Assembly: GCA_035527835.1 (NCBI GenBank)
Contig: DATKZS010000061.1
Location: forward strand, 1-34,015
DNA length: 34,015 nt
Origin: DATKZS01 sp035527835 [NCBI: bacterium]
GTDB lineage: Bacteria > RBG-13-61-14
Direction: 5' to 3'
Within the stretch, counting starts at the first letter, position 1. Each line of letters starts with the position of its first letter. The translations under genes and the position numbers were made by a program. Shown in pieces: positions 23,290 to 32,072 of this stretch. The notes under the pieces are model-generated. The model did not search any database. It was given only the letters and a program-made list of their open reading frames with translations, and had not been told where the DNA came from.

Positions 23290-24367
23290 CGAAGGGCCCG
23301 ATCAATTGAAGCCGAATTATGTTGCCCCTCCTGGAGACACGCTTCTGGAGACAATCCAATATATCGGTCTGTCGCAGGCCGAGCTCGCGCGGCGCATGGG
23401 GAGGCCAACGAAAACCGTAAACGAGATCATCAAGGGAAAGGCCGCGATCACCTCGGAAACCGCCCTCCAACTTGAAAGCGTGCTCGGCATTCCCGCCAGC
23501 TTCTGGAATAATCTCGAAAAAAGCTACCGTGAATTTCTGGCCCGGGAGCAGGAACGGGAGCGGATGCAACGCCACGTCGAATGGGTGAAGAACTTCCCCG
23601 TCCGCGCGATGATCAAGCTGGGATGGATCAAGCCGGCGACCGGCAAAATTGAGCGTCTCCAGGAGGTGTTGAAATTTTATGGCGCGGCTTCCCCGGAGGC
23701 TTGGCGTAACATCGGGGGCGGCTTCCAGGTTTCCTTCCGCCGCTCCCGGGCCTTGGCCGGCGATCATTTCGCTTTGTCCGCCTGGCTTCGCCGGGGAGAA
23801 ATATTGGCCCAATCCCGGGAGTGCGCCCCTTTTGAAAAGGTGAAATTCCAAGAGGCGTTGGCCCTGGCCCGATTCCTGACCACCACGGAGCCGCCGGAAT
23901 TCCTCTCCGAACTCGACAAACTCTGCGCCGGCTCGGGGGTGGTCCTGTTATTCGTGCCGGAACTGCCCGGCTCCCGCGTCTGCGGAGCGACCCGCTGGCT
24001 GTCACCCCGAAAGGCCATGATTCAGCTCAGCAATCGGTACAAGACCAATGACCACATGTGGTTCACATTTTTTCATGAAGCCGCCCATCTGCTCCTTCAT
24101 GGGAAACGCGACGTATTCGTGGACGAGGAAAACATGCCCGACGACCGGAAGGAAAAAGAAGCCGATGCTGACGCGAGAAACCGCTTGATCCCGGAGTCAG
24201 CCTATCAAGCATTCATCAGCAAGGGAACGTTTAGCAGGGACGGCATCCGCCGTTTTGCCAAAGAGCAGGGGATTGCGCCGGGCATAGTGGTCGGAAGACT
24301 TCAGCATGATGGCGAGTTAAGCTGGAGAGATTGTAACGACCTGAAAGAACGGTTCGAGTTAGTTTAA
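23282..24367 (+). CDS. higA: HigA-type antitoxin fused to ImmA/IrrE-like HExxH peptidase
   Basis: A 361-residue protein, far longer than the usual HigA of about 100. Residues 14-72 are a HigA-type helix-turn-helix (PPGDTLLETIQYIGLSQAELARRMG, TVNEIIKGKAAIT, LQLESVLGIPASFWNNL). A linker of about 150 helical residues leads to an ImmA/IrrE (DUF955) domain with FFHEAAHLLLHGK (His265, Glu266, His269) and a following acidic stretch (EKEADADARN) that supplies the third metal ligand in this family. The zinc-protease centre looks intact, so the antitoxin may process itself or a partner. GGAGG six bases upstream of the ATG, within the toxin gene, gives it a much stronger start than higB. Likely also autorepresses through the palindrome at 22889-22913. 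Confidence 0.9.
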   Translation: MIDEGPDQLKPNYVAPPGDTLLETIQYIGLSQAELARRMGRPTKTVNEIIKGKAAITSETALQLESVLGIPASFWNNLEKSYREFLAREQERERMQRHVEWVKNFPVRAMIKLGWIKPATGKIERLQEVLKFYGAASPEAWRNIGGGFQVSFRRSRALAGDHFALSAWLRRGEILAQSRECAPFEKVKFQEALALARFLTTTEPPEFLSELDKLCAGSGVVLLFVPELPGSRVCGATRWLSPRKAMIQLSNRYKTNDHMWFTFFHEAAHLLLHGKRDVFVDEENMPDDRKEKEADADARNRLIPESAYQAFISKGTFSRDGIRRFAKEQGIAPGIVVGRLQHDGELSWRDCNDLKERFELV

Positions 24368-24371
24368 TTAA

Positions 24372-25214
24372 TTACAGTATCCGCCTCATGTCCTTCTGGT
24401 CGCGGATGGTTCCGATGGAGAGGTCGTGGACGAGGTTGCCGGAGAAGAGGACGGTGACGGGGGTGAGTTCCTTGCGGGCGCGGGGCTCGGGTTCGGGCTG
24501 GGCAGTGCCCCACGGGTCGTCTTCCGTTCCGGCGTCGGCGTCGGCCTCCGCTCCGGGGCGGGCCGAGGGCAGGTAATAGATCCAGGCCTCGTATTCGAGG
24601 AACACGGTCCGCTCGTGGGGCTGGCCCAGGATGCTCATCACGTCCTGGCGCACCGAACTCCCGGGCTTCAAGCTGGCCAGACGCGGGTCCACCGCGCTCA
24701 TGGCCTCCGCCCGCCGGGCCGCGGCCTGGGCCGGCTTGGCGCCACGTTCCCGGGCCAGCTCCCGGTTCAGGCCCTGCTGGAATTTTTCCCGCCGCCGGAC
24801 CCGTGGATCGCGGTCGCGTCTGATCCGCCGGGCCGTGTCCAGGAACACCAGCGCCGAAATCAGCAACCCGGCATGGGGAAGATAGCTGTTCCGGGTCCGC
24901 CGCCAGGCCTGTTCCGCCTGCAGGGCCTGCCATTGCTCAACAACGCTTTCCGACTGGTCCATCAGCTCCCGCGCCGTGGCGTGTTGCGACAGCGACCGGT
25001 CCGGGAGCTTGCCGGGCAGTCCATCATAGTGGCCCTGGATCTGGGCCAGCTCCGCCCCCACCGAGGCGATCCGCGCATCAAGCTCCTGGTCCGTGAGGTC
25101 CCGGTTCGGCCGCGCATAGAGAAAGGTGATCGCGCCGAGAAGCTCCCGGTGAAAGACCACCGCCAGCACGACCGCGGCCGCGGCCAGGAAAATGTATAAA
25201 AATATGCGCTTCAT
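24372..25214 (-). CDS. membrane-anchored protein with BamE/SmpA-like C-terminal domain
   Basis: A 280-residue protein. An N-terminal helix (5-23) anchors it. A helical, probably coiled-coil region (38-105) is followed by a second hydrophobic stretch (LLISALVFLDTA, about 117-128) and a charged arm. Residues about 187-280 resemble a BamE/SmpA fold: SSVRQDVMSILGQPHERTVFLEYEAWIYYLP, the G.....V...LG.P motif, then ELTPVTVLFSGNLVHDLSIG after an acidic Ala/Glu/Asp insert (EADADAGTEDD). The similarity is to the domain only; BamE itself is a small lipoprotein. The start at ATG 25214 has GGGAG nearby. It lies 36 bases after the gene ending at 25251, so the two are probably cotranscribed. It converges on higA with only four bases between stops. 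Function unknown. Confidence 0.65.
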   Translation of the reverse strand: MKRIFLYIFLAAAAVVLAVVFHRELLGAITFLYARPNRDLTDQELDARIASVGAELAQIQGHYDGLPGKLPDRSLSQHATARELMDQSESVVEQWQALQAEQAWRRTRNSYLPHAGLLISALVFLDTARRIRRDRDPRVRRREKFQQGLNRELARERGAKPAQAAARRAEAMSAVDPRLASLKPGSSVRQDVMSILGQPHERTVFLEYEAWIYYLPSARPGAEADADAGTEDDPWGTAQPEPEPRARKELTPVTVLFSGNLVHDLSIGTIRDQKDMRRIL

Positions 25215-25250
25215 CCGGCACGCTCCCGGCCTCCGGATAAAAGGAGGGGG

Positions 25251-25676
25251 CTAGGGCTTATTAATCTCGCGCAGGAGCTTGCGCAACTGCTCCTGGTCCT
25301 CAGGGCTGACCTCCGGCTCGGGAGGGAGAGGGGGCGGGGTCTTGACATCGGTCGCGGGTACGCTGCCCGCGGGCGGGGTCGCTTCGGGCTTGACGTCATT
25401 GTGAGGCTTGCTTTGCGCCTTGGAATCATTGCCGCCCTTATCGGGATTTTTTGCCTGGGGGACCGAACGGCCCTTCCAGGCCGAGGACAACTCGTCAATG
25501 CGGTCAACCATGACCGAAATCTTTTGCAGGCCGATCTCCCGGGCCTTGGACTTTGACTGGCCCCCGAAGAGCCACCAGCCCGCCAGGATGAACCCTCCGA
25601 TGATGACCGCCGCCGCGATCCACCGGCCGATGTGACTCTCTTCACAAACCGCTTGCCGCTTGATCCGCTTCTGCAT
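25251..25676 (-). CDS. single-pass membrane protein with Pro/Lys-rich tail
   Basis: A 141-residue protein I cannot assign. A basic N terminus (MQKRIKRQAVCEES) leads to one transmembrane helix (WIAAAVIIGGFILAGWWLFGG, about 19-39). A short helical region (KISVMVDRIDELSSAW) and a low-complexity Pro/Lys/Asp-rich segment (about 75-125) follow, then a closing helix EDQEQLRKLLREINKP. GGAGG seven bases before the ATG supports translation. The layout resembles periplasmic spacer proteins, such as TolA- or FtsN-like arms, but no family motif is visible. It probably forms an operon with the BamE-like gene downstream. Confidence 0.65.
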   Translation of the reverse strand: MQKRIKRQAVCEESHIGRWIAAAVIIGGFILAGWWLFGGQSKSKAREIGLQKISVMVDRIDELSSAWKGRSVPQAKNPDKGGNDSKAQSKPHNDVKPEATPPAGSVPATDVKTPPPLPPEPEVSPEDQEQLRKLLREINKP

Positions 25677-25969
25677 CTTCAGCCTCCGCTTGGTCCCGAT
25701 TCAGCAACCGCTTCCAGAACATTCCTATTTATAATTTTAACACATAATCGGCCGCCGGCCCAAAAGACCCCTCCCTTCGGGCCGGCGCGGGCCCGGCCCG
25801 GAGGGCGGTGCTTTTTTATGCCGCTTTGCAGGAGCCCTTCTTCACCTCCGCGAAGGCCGGGGCGAACCCCTACCGTTGCCCGGCCGCCTCTGATCAGGCC
25901 GTCGTCAAGAAGAGGCTGACGTTTCAGCGCCGCCCGGGAGTAGCGGCCCCATCCCGGCGGGCGATGGCT
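25677..25969. other. gene-free stretch with a GC-rich hairpin
   Basis: No convincing gene. A hairpin GGGCCGG-CGCGGGC-CCGGCCC lies at 25779-25799, and on the minus strand it is followed by a TTTT at short distance, so it could be a weak terminator for the small lipoprotein gene at 25970-26260. Confidence 0.4.
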
Positions 25970-26260
25970 TTACCCCGCGTCGCAGTCCGAAGGGCACGGA
26001 TCGCAGCAGCCGTCGTAATTAATGTCGCAACAGTAGCCGTAATGGTCAACGTCAATGATGATGTCAACACCGCAGCGGTCCAGGTCAATGTCCACGTCAA
26101 CTCCCGCTTCCACGTCAACATCAATCCCCGCGTGCACGCCCACGCTCACTCCGACCCCGTCGTGCCCGTCATCAACGTCCACCGCGCACCCCATCGTGGC
26201 GCCCGCCGACAATGCCAGCAGCATAATCATGACCGCCGCTTTAAAGACTTTCCCTTTCAT
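25970..26260 (-). CDS. tiny Asp/Val/Cys-rich lipoprotein
   Basis: A 96-residue secreted lipoprotein. A basic start, the helix AAVMIMLLALSAGATMG and the lipobox ATMGC (Cys25) are clear. AAGGAGGAA eight bases upstream confirms the ATG. The 71-residue mature part is striking: residues 26-72 alternate Val/Ile with Asp, Gly or Ser (DVDD, GVGVSVGVHAGIDVDV, VDVDIDLD, DIIIDVDHYG), a pattern of amphipathic beta strands with one acidic face. The end is Cys-rich (Cys77-78, 85-86, 89, 93) within YCCDINYDGCCDPCPSDCD. Acid-lined strands and Cys pairs suggest metal or calcium binding at the cell surface, or a beta-solenoid. This is inference. No family recognised. It has its own ribosome site and sits alone. 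Confidence 0.7.
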   Translation of the reverse strand: MKGKVFKAAVMIMLLALSAGATMGCAVDVDDGHDGVGVSVGVHAGIDVDVEAGVDVDIDLDRCGVDIIIDVDHYGYCCDINYDGCCDPCPSDCDAG

Positions 26261-26563
26261 GTCAATTTCCTCCTTACTTGCAATTTTTTAACAAAAGCTG
26301 TTCCGTCAGGGAGCGGCATAAATACAACACCCGAGCACAAGGATGTATCAAAAAAAGCACTGTCAGGGCCGCGGGAAAGGGCATGGAAACGAAAAATTCC
26401 TGAGGATTTTCCGAATTGATGAAAATAAGCGGCGTAATCCGCCGGCCCGGTATCGGATTTTGCGCGCGGCATTATGATCTTGAAAAGCAAGATTGATGCC
26501 AAAAAGGCCGGCGGCCGGACCGGGCCGGAATGGCTCCGGGCATTTATTTCCTGTAAGAAAATG
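26261..26563. other. gene-free leader region of the small lipoprotein
   Basis: Contains the AAGGAGGAA ribosome site of the lipoprotein gene at its left edge and an A/T-rich stretch (TTAAAAAATTG on the minus strand), but no clear promoter pair. An open frame running through it shows no coding features. Confidence 0.4.
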
Positions 26564-26646
26564 AATAACAAGGATACCAAGGATATAAAGGATAAATTCC
26601 GGATTCTTTCTTATCCTGTTAATCCTTATTATCCTTGTTGTCTATT
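26564..26646. repeat. AAGGAT-unit long inverted repeat, likely terminator of ecfT
   Basis: The left arm (26564-26595: AATAACAAGGATACCAAGGA... AAAGGATAA) pairs with the right arm (26611-26646: TTATCCTGTTAATCCTTATT... GTTGTCTATT). The unit is AAGGATA in three or four imperfect copies per arm. It begins 47 bases after the end of ecfT on its strand and probably terminates that operon. It is a different sequence family from the GCCAAGA and CACAGAG hairpins but has the same architecture. Confidence 0.7.
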
Positions 26647-26693
26647 CTTATGATGGTTATGAAACTGACTCCAGCCTTTTAAAATGGGAGCAA

Positions 26694-27470
26694 TCAGATC
26701 GTCCACCACCCCGCCCGGCGCGCCATGATCTCGAGCGCGATGAGAGCCGCCATCAGCGCCATCGCCGCCCCGTCCCGCGCCCCGGCCTCATACTCCCGGA
26801 AGCTGCCGCGCTTATGACCCAGCCCGAACCCCTTGGATTCCAGCGCGATGGCGAGCTGGTCCGCGCGGCGCAGCGCGGCCGCGAACACCGGCGCCAGCAG
26901 CGGCACGTAGCTCTTAAGCCGCTTGACCACCCCTCCGGCCTCCGTGTCCAGGCCCCGCGAGCGTTGCGCCTCCAATATGGTCCCCACCGTGTCCGCGAAC
27001 ATCGGCGCCAGCCTAAAGGAGAGCGACAGCGCGAAGCTCACGGAAAACGGGAGCCCCAGCCGGGTGAGGCCGTAGGTGAATTCCTCGACCCGGGTCGCGG
27101 CCAGAAAGATCAGCCCGCAGAAGATCATGAGGTCGAGCCGAAGGCCCATGCCCGCGCCGTAAATCATCCCTTCATAAGTGACGGTAAGCGGCCCGAGCGC
27201 GAAGACCGCGTTCTTGCCGGAGTAGGCCGCGCTCCAGATCAGGAAGCTGGCGGCGGCGACCAGGACCAGGAGCCAGATGACTCGCCGGAGCCCCCCGAAC
27301 ACGCCGGTGCGCGCGGCGGCGAGGCCATAGATCAGGGCCAGCGCAAGGAGCGGCAGCGGGTGCTCGATCATGAGCGCCGAGACAAAGGCGAGCAGGAGCA
27401 GCAGAATCCGGGTCACCGGGTGCAGCCGGTGGAAGAAGCTCGAGCGGTCCGCGTAAAATCCGGAGGACAT
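26694..27470 (-). CDS. ecfT: ECF transporter transmembrane component EcfT
   Basis: A 258-residue integral membrane protein that couples ATP hydrolysis to the substrate-binding S component. It has YADRSSFFHRLHPVTRILLLL at the N terminus, about five or six helices, and the two coupling-helix motifs with the Ala-Arg-Gly signature: AQRSRGLDT and ALESKGFGLG, separated by the expected LKSYVPLLAPVFAAALRRADQLAIA. The start ATG touches the EcfA stop (TGATG, one-base overlap), so the two are translationally coupled. No S protein gene is seen next to it, so the energising unit may serve several S proteins elsewhere (group II arrangement). Substrate unknown. Confidence 0.9.
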   Translation of the reverse strand: MSSGFYADRSSFFHRLHPVTRILLLLLAFVSALMIEHPLPLLALALIYGLAAARTGVFGGLRRVIWLLVLVAAASFLIWSAAYSGKNAVFALGPLTVTYEGMIYGAGMGLRLDLMIFCGLIFLAATRVEEFTYGLTRLGLPFSVSFALSLSFRLAPMFADTVGTILEAQRSRGLDTEAGGVVKRLKSYVPLLAPVFAAALRRADQLAIALESKGFGLGHKRGSFREYEAGARDGAAMALMAALIALEIMARRAGWWTI

Positions 27471-29158
27471 CAGGTCCCTCCCCGGTCGAGCGCGGCCAGG
27501 AACTGGGCCGACGTGAGCGTGTCCGCGCCCATGGCGCGGCCCAGCGCCAGGATCGCGGGCATCTTGAGCCCGGCGCGGGAAAGCAGCGCCTCGTCGGAGA
27601 GGATGCGCCGGCCGGGGCCGTCACCGATTACCGCGGCGTCGCTCATCACCACGATCCGCCGCGCGTACTCGGCCGCCGTCCCGATCGCGTGCGTGATCAC
27701 GATCACCGTCCGGCCCTCATTATTCAGCGCCTTGAGCAGCTCCATCACCGCCCGCTGCGCCGGGTAGTCAAGACCCGTGGTCGGCTCGTCCAGGATGATC
27801 ACCTCCGGCTCCGCCGCCAGCACGCCCGCCAGCGCCACCCGCTGCCGCTCGCCCTTGGTCAGCAAAAACGGGTCCCGGTCCTCTCTCCCCGCAAGGCCCA
27901 CCTGCGCGAGCGCCCGTGTTACCCGCTCCTTCACGCCCGCCTCCGGCAGGCCGTGGTTGCGCGGCGCGAACGCGACCTCGTCAAACACCCGGCCCGCGAA
28001 TATCTGGTGGTCCGGGTCCTGGAACACGAACCCCACCCGTTGGCCCAGCGCCGCCGCCTTCAGCGCCCGCGTGTCCTGCCCCTCGATCAGCACCGCGCCC
28101 GCGGTAGGCTTCAGCAGTCCGTTAATGTGCTTCACCAGCGTGGTCTTGCCCGAGCCGTTCCGGCCGAGCACCGCCACGAACTCGCCGGCCCGGATGGTGA
28201 GGTCCACCCCGCTAAGCGACTCCACCCCGCCCGGATACGTGTGGCCCAGACCCTCGATCCGGATCAGCTCGCGGCCCTCTTGCGCGGCGGCCGCATCCGC
28301 CCGCACGAGCTCATCCGCCGCTCCCGGCCGGATGCCGATACCATTGCTTTTCAAGAGCGCCGCGGCCTCATCCACCGTGCCCGGCCTTTCAACCAGTCCG
28401 AGCTCGCCCGCCACAACTGCCAGGTCCGGCGGCCTCACGCCAAAGGAGGAGAGCAGCCCGGGGTCCCACAGGACCTCGCCCGCCGCGCAATCGAACATTT
28501 TCTTGCCGGCGGCGAGTCCCACGATCCGGTCCGCGCCGGCCAACAGGTCCATCTCGTGCTCGGCCAAGAGCGCGGTCAGGCCCCCGCCGCAGAGTGATTT
28601 AAGTAACGACGCGATCTCCTCGCGGCCCTCGGGGTCCAGGTCAGTGGTGGGCTCGTCAAGGCAGAGCACGCGCGGATGGAGCGACAGCACCGTGGCGATG
28701 GCCAGCCGCTGCTTCTGCCCGCCGGAGAGCGTGGCCGGGTCGCGCCGCCGGAGATGCTCCATGCCCACGGCCCGGAGCGACTGCGTCACCCGCCGCCGGA
28801 TCTCATCTCCGCCAAGCCCCAGGTTCTCCGGCCCGAACGCCGCGTCCAGCTCCGCCGCGCTCGAAAAAAGCTGGCTCTCGAAATCCTGCAACACCATGCC
28901 CACGGTCCCGCAGAGCTCCGCGACCCGCTTGCCCGCAATCTCCTCGCCGAACAGCGCGACCTTGCCCGCGAACTCGCCCCGGTAGCTCGCCGGAACCAGC
29001 CGGTTCACGCACTTGAGTAGCGTTGACTTGCCCGCGCCCGTAAGCCCCACCACCGCCACCCGCTCGCCTGCATCCGCATGCACACCGACCCCCGCCAGCG
29101 CGTCCGCATCAGCGCCGCGATACCGGAACCGGACCTCCTGTAATTCCACCGCCCGCAT
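27470..29158 (-). CDS. fused double ATPase EcfA-EcfA of an ECF transporter
   Basis: A 562-residue protein with two complete ABC ATPase domains, equivalent to fused EcfA1/EcfA2. Domain 1: Walker A GLTGAGKST (38-46), Q-loop VLQDFESQLF, signature LSGGQKQR (144-151), Walker B LCLDEPTTDLD, switch His201 in LAEHEMD. Domain 2: Walker A GRNGSGKTT (332-340), VFQDPDHQIF, a divergent signature LTKGERQR (433-440), Walker B IILDEPTTGLD and switch His in VITHAIG. The QDFESQLF and QDPDHQIF loops are typical of ECF ATPases. The divergent second signature suggests the two ATP sites are not equal. It is the first gene of the ecfA-ecfT pair and diverges from aroE. Confidence 0.93.
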   Translation of the reverse strand: MRAVELQEVRFRYRGADADALAGVGVHADAGERVAVVGLTGAGKSTLLKCVNRLVPASYRGEFAGKVALFGEEIAGKRVAELCGTVGMVLQDFESQLFSSAAELDAAFGPENLGLGGDEIRRRVTQSLRAVGMEHLRRRDPATLSGGQKQRLAIATVLSLHPRVLCLDEPTTDLDPEGREEIASLLKSLCGGGLTALLAEHEMDLLAGADRIVGLAAGKKMFDCAAGEVLWDPGLLSSFGVRPPDLAVVAGELGLVERPGTVDEAAALLKSNGIGIRPGAADELVRADAAAAQEGRELIRIEGLGHTYPGGVESLSGVDLTIRAGEFVAVLGRNGSGKTTLVKHINGLLKPTAGAVLIEGQDTRALKAAALGQRVGFVFQDPDHQIFAGRVFDEVAFAPRNHGLPEAGVKERVTRALAQVGLAGREDRDPFLLTKGERQRVALAGVLAAEPEVIILDEPTTGLDYPAQRAVMELLKALNNEGRTVIVITHAIGTAAEYARRIVVMSDAAVIGDGPGRRILSDEALLSRAGLKMPAILALGRAMGADTLTSAQFLAALDRGGT

Positions 29159-29214
29159 GATCGTACTTTTTCATTATCTTTCCTAAACGCGCGGCGATGC
29201 AACCCGCAAGCCTT

Positions 29215-29243
29215 TTGATCTGATTTACCCGCAATGCTAAAAT
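29215..29243 (+). promoter_or_regulatory. promoter of aroE
   Basis: TTGATC (29215-29220), 17 bp, TAAAAT (29238-29243), predicted start near 29250 and a 32-base leader with GGGGGT before the ATG at 29282. Confidence 0.6.
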
Positions 29244-29281
29244 CGCCGCAGAACGTAAGGACTGATCACGCGGGGGTATTA

Positions 29282-30136
29282 ATGATTGACGCCAGGACAA
29301 CGGTATGCTGCATCATCGGGGATCCGGTGGAGCACTCGCTTTCTCCGGCCATGCACAACGCGGCTTATGAGGCGCTCGGGCTGAACTGGGTGTACGTGGC
29401 GTTTCCGGTGAAGCTCCTTCCCTCGGCCGTGGCGGGGGTGCGCGCGCTCGGCATCCGGGGCGTGTCCGTGACCATCCCGCACAAGGTCGCGGTGATCCCG
29501 CTCCTCGACAAGCTCGACCCCGTGGCCGAGTGGATCGGCTCGGTCAACACCATCGTCAACAACGATGGCGAGCTCACCGGCATGAACACCGACGGCGCCG
29601 GCGCCATGAAGGCGCTTGGCGACGCCGGCGTCGAGCTCAAGGGCAAGCGCGTGCTCATCCTGGGCTCCGGCGGCGCTGCCCGCGCCATCGCCATAACCCT
29701 CGCGGCGCGGGCCCGCATCAAGGCGATTGATCTTCTCGGCGTGATCGAGGACGAGCTCAAGAGCCTCCACGCCGACGTCAGGGCCAGAACCGGGATTCCC
29801 GCCGAATGGGCCATGATGGGACCGGACAGCCTCAAGGCCGCCATTAAACGCGCCGACCTGGTCATCCACTGCACCCCCGTGGGCATGCACCCCAAGGAAG
29901 GCGAGACCGTGGTCCCGGCCGAGATGTGGCGGAGCGAGCTTGCCGTCATGGACATCGTCTATAACCCGCGCGAGACGCTCCTGCTCCAGGAGGCCCGCGC
30001 CGCCGGCTGCAAGATCGTCTACGGCTTCGAGATGCTCCTCGATCAGGGCATCCTCCAATTCGAGGCCTGGACCGGAAGCAAAGCGCCGGAGGAAGTGATG
30101 AGGAAAGCGCTGACTGACTGGATGGCCGAAAGATGA
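29282..30136 (+). CDS. aroE: shikimate dehydrogenase (NADP)
   Basis: A 284-residue enzyme reducing 3-dehydroshikimate to shikimate in the chorismate pathway, in the cytoplasm. The substrate site is clear: EHSLSPAMHNAAYEALGLN near the N terminus, SVTIPHKVAV with the catalytic Lys, VNTIVN, and GMNTDGAGAM with the catalytic Asp. The nucleotide fold has LILGSGGAARAIA (Gly-x-Gly-Gly-A-A-R), followed by HCTPVGMHP and DIVYNPRETLLLQEA, then the C-terminal GFEMLLDQGILQFEAWTG. All positions match AroE. The ATG at 29282 begins just before the conserved first strand with a GGGGGT upstream. The frame extends to 29234 but lacks a ribosome site. It lies alone, with a GCCAAGA hairpin directly after its stop. 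Confidence 0.95.
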   Translation: MIDARTTVCCIIGDPVEHSLSPAMHNAAYEALGLNWVYVAFPVKLLPSAVAGVRALGIRGVSVTIPHKVAVIPLLDKLDPVAEWIGSVNTIVNNDGELTGMNTDGAGAMKALGDAGVELKGKRVLILGSGGAARAIAITLAARARIKAIDLLGVIEDELKSLHADVRARTGIPAEWAMMGPDSLKAAIKRADLVIHCTPVGMHPKEGETVVPAEMWRSELAVMDIVYNPRETLLLQEARAAGCKIVYGFEMLLDQGILQFEAWTGSKAPEEVMRKALTDWMAER

Positions 30137-30198
30137 TCGCCAAGACGCCAAGACCGGCGAAAAATTTTAATACTAAATGATCTTGGCGCCTTGGCGTT
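30134..30198. repeat. GCCAAGA-unit inverted repeat, copy 3
   Basis: The left arm starts within the aroE stop codon (TGATCGCCAAGACGCCAAGA) and the right arm (30178-30198, TGATCTTGGCGCCTTGGCGT) follows after an A/T-rich loop. Unlike the copies between convergent genes, this one lies between two genes read in the same direction, so it may separate aroE from glpK or weaken readthrough. Confidence 0.65.
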
Positions 30199-30222
30199 AA
30201 ATTCCGCTGAAAGGAACTGACC

Positions 30223-31725
<1,503 letters not shown>

Positions 31726-31749
31726 GGGGCAGGCACGGGGGCCTGCCCC
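31726..31749 (+). terminator. hairpin after glpK
   Basis: A perfect 9-bp stem GGGGCAGGC (31726-31734) and GCCTGCCCC (31741-31749) around ACGGGG begins immediately after the glpK TGA. It has no following T-tract, so it may act with Rho or be a copy of a common GGGCAGGC interspersed repeat. Confidence 0.5.
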
Positions 31750-31847
31750 TACTGCCAGGTGAACCAGGATATTTTCTGAGCAGTTCCACATAGATCCCGG
31801 CAACTTGATGAGTTCTCATGATTGCCACGCAATCCAAGCTTCCGCGG

Positions 31848-31876
31848 TTGCATTTTCGCGGATGGTGTTATACATT
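31848..31876 (+). promoter_or_regulatory. promoter of tRNA-Val
   Basis: TTGCAT (31848-31853), 17 bp, TACATT (31871-31876), with a predicted start near 31883, four bases before the mature tRNA 5' end. Confidence 0.5.
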
Positions 31877-31886
31877 ATCCTGGCAC

Positions 31887-31961
31887 GGGCGCATAACTCA
31901 GCGGGAGAGTGCCATCCTCACACGGTGGAAGTCGCAGGTTCAAATCCTGCTGCGCCCACCA
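31887..31961 (+). tRNA. tRNA-Val (anticodon CAC)
   Basis: A complete 75-base tRNA with encoded CCA. Acceptor arms GGGCGCA/TGCGCCC pair perfectly. The D region is ACTCAGCGGGAGAGT, the anticodon arm CCATC-CTCACAC-GGTGG places CAC in the loop (reading GTG, valine) with one T-G wobble pair, and the T arm is GCAGG-TTCAAAT-CCTGC. The discriminator is A, then CCA. An intrinsic terminator follows six bases later, and a promoter precedes it, so it is a single-tRNA transcript. Confidence 0.95.
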
Positions 31962-31966
31962 TCAGG

Positions 31967-32003
31967 GACCAAGGGGGGCCGTATCGGCCCCTTTTTTTGG
32001 TCC
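31967..32003 (+). terminator. Rho-independent terminator of tRNA-Val
   Basis: Stem GGGGCC (31975-31980) and GGCCCC (31986-31991) around GTATC, followed by seven T (31992-31998). Outer GGACCAA/TTGGTCC (31967-31973 and 31997-32003) extends pairing. Confidence 0.85.
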
Positions 32004-32019
32004 TCACGGCGCGTTCTGA

Positions 32020-32048
32020 TTGGAACTGATGTGGCTTTGTGTTATACC
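32020..32048 (+). promoter_or_regulatory. promoter of the radical SAM gene
   Basis: TTGGAA (32020-32025), 17 bp, TATACC (32043-32048), with predicted start near 32054 and a leader of about 19 bases before the ATG at 32073. It sits directly after the tRNA terminator. Confidence 0.5.
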
Positions 32049-32072
32049 TAAAAAGGCCCGGGCTCAAACGCG

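Noticed and set aside
26257-26580. 107-residue minus-strand frame upstream of the small lipoprotein
   Set aside because: It enters the AAGGAT hairpin, and its downstream part is the lipoprotein leader with its ribosome site. No domain or hydrophobic pattern suggests a gene.
29159-29281. Riboswitch in front of the ECF operon
   Set aside because: Only about 120 bases separate ecfA and aroE, they contain the aroE promoter, and no conserved riboswitch core was recognised.
31805-32051. Two open frames of 74 and 77 residues
   Set aside because: Both read through tRNA-Val and its terminator.
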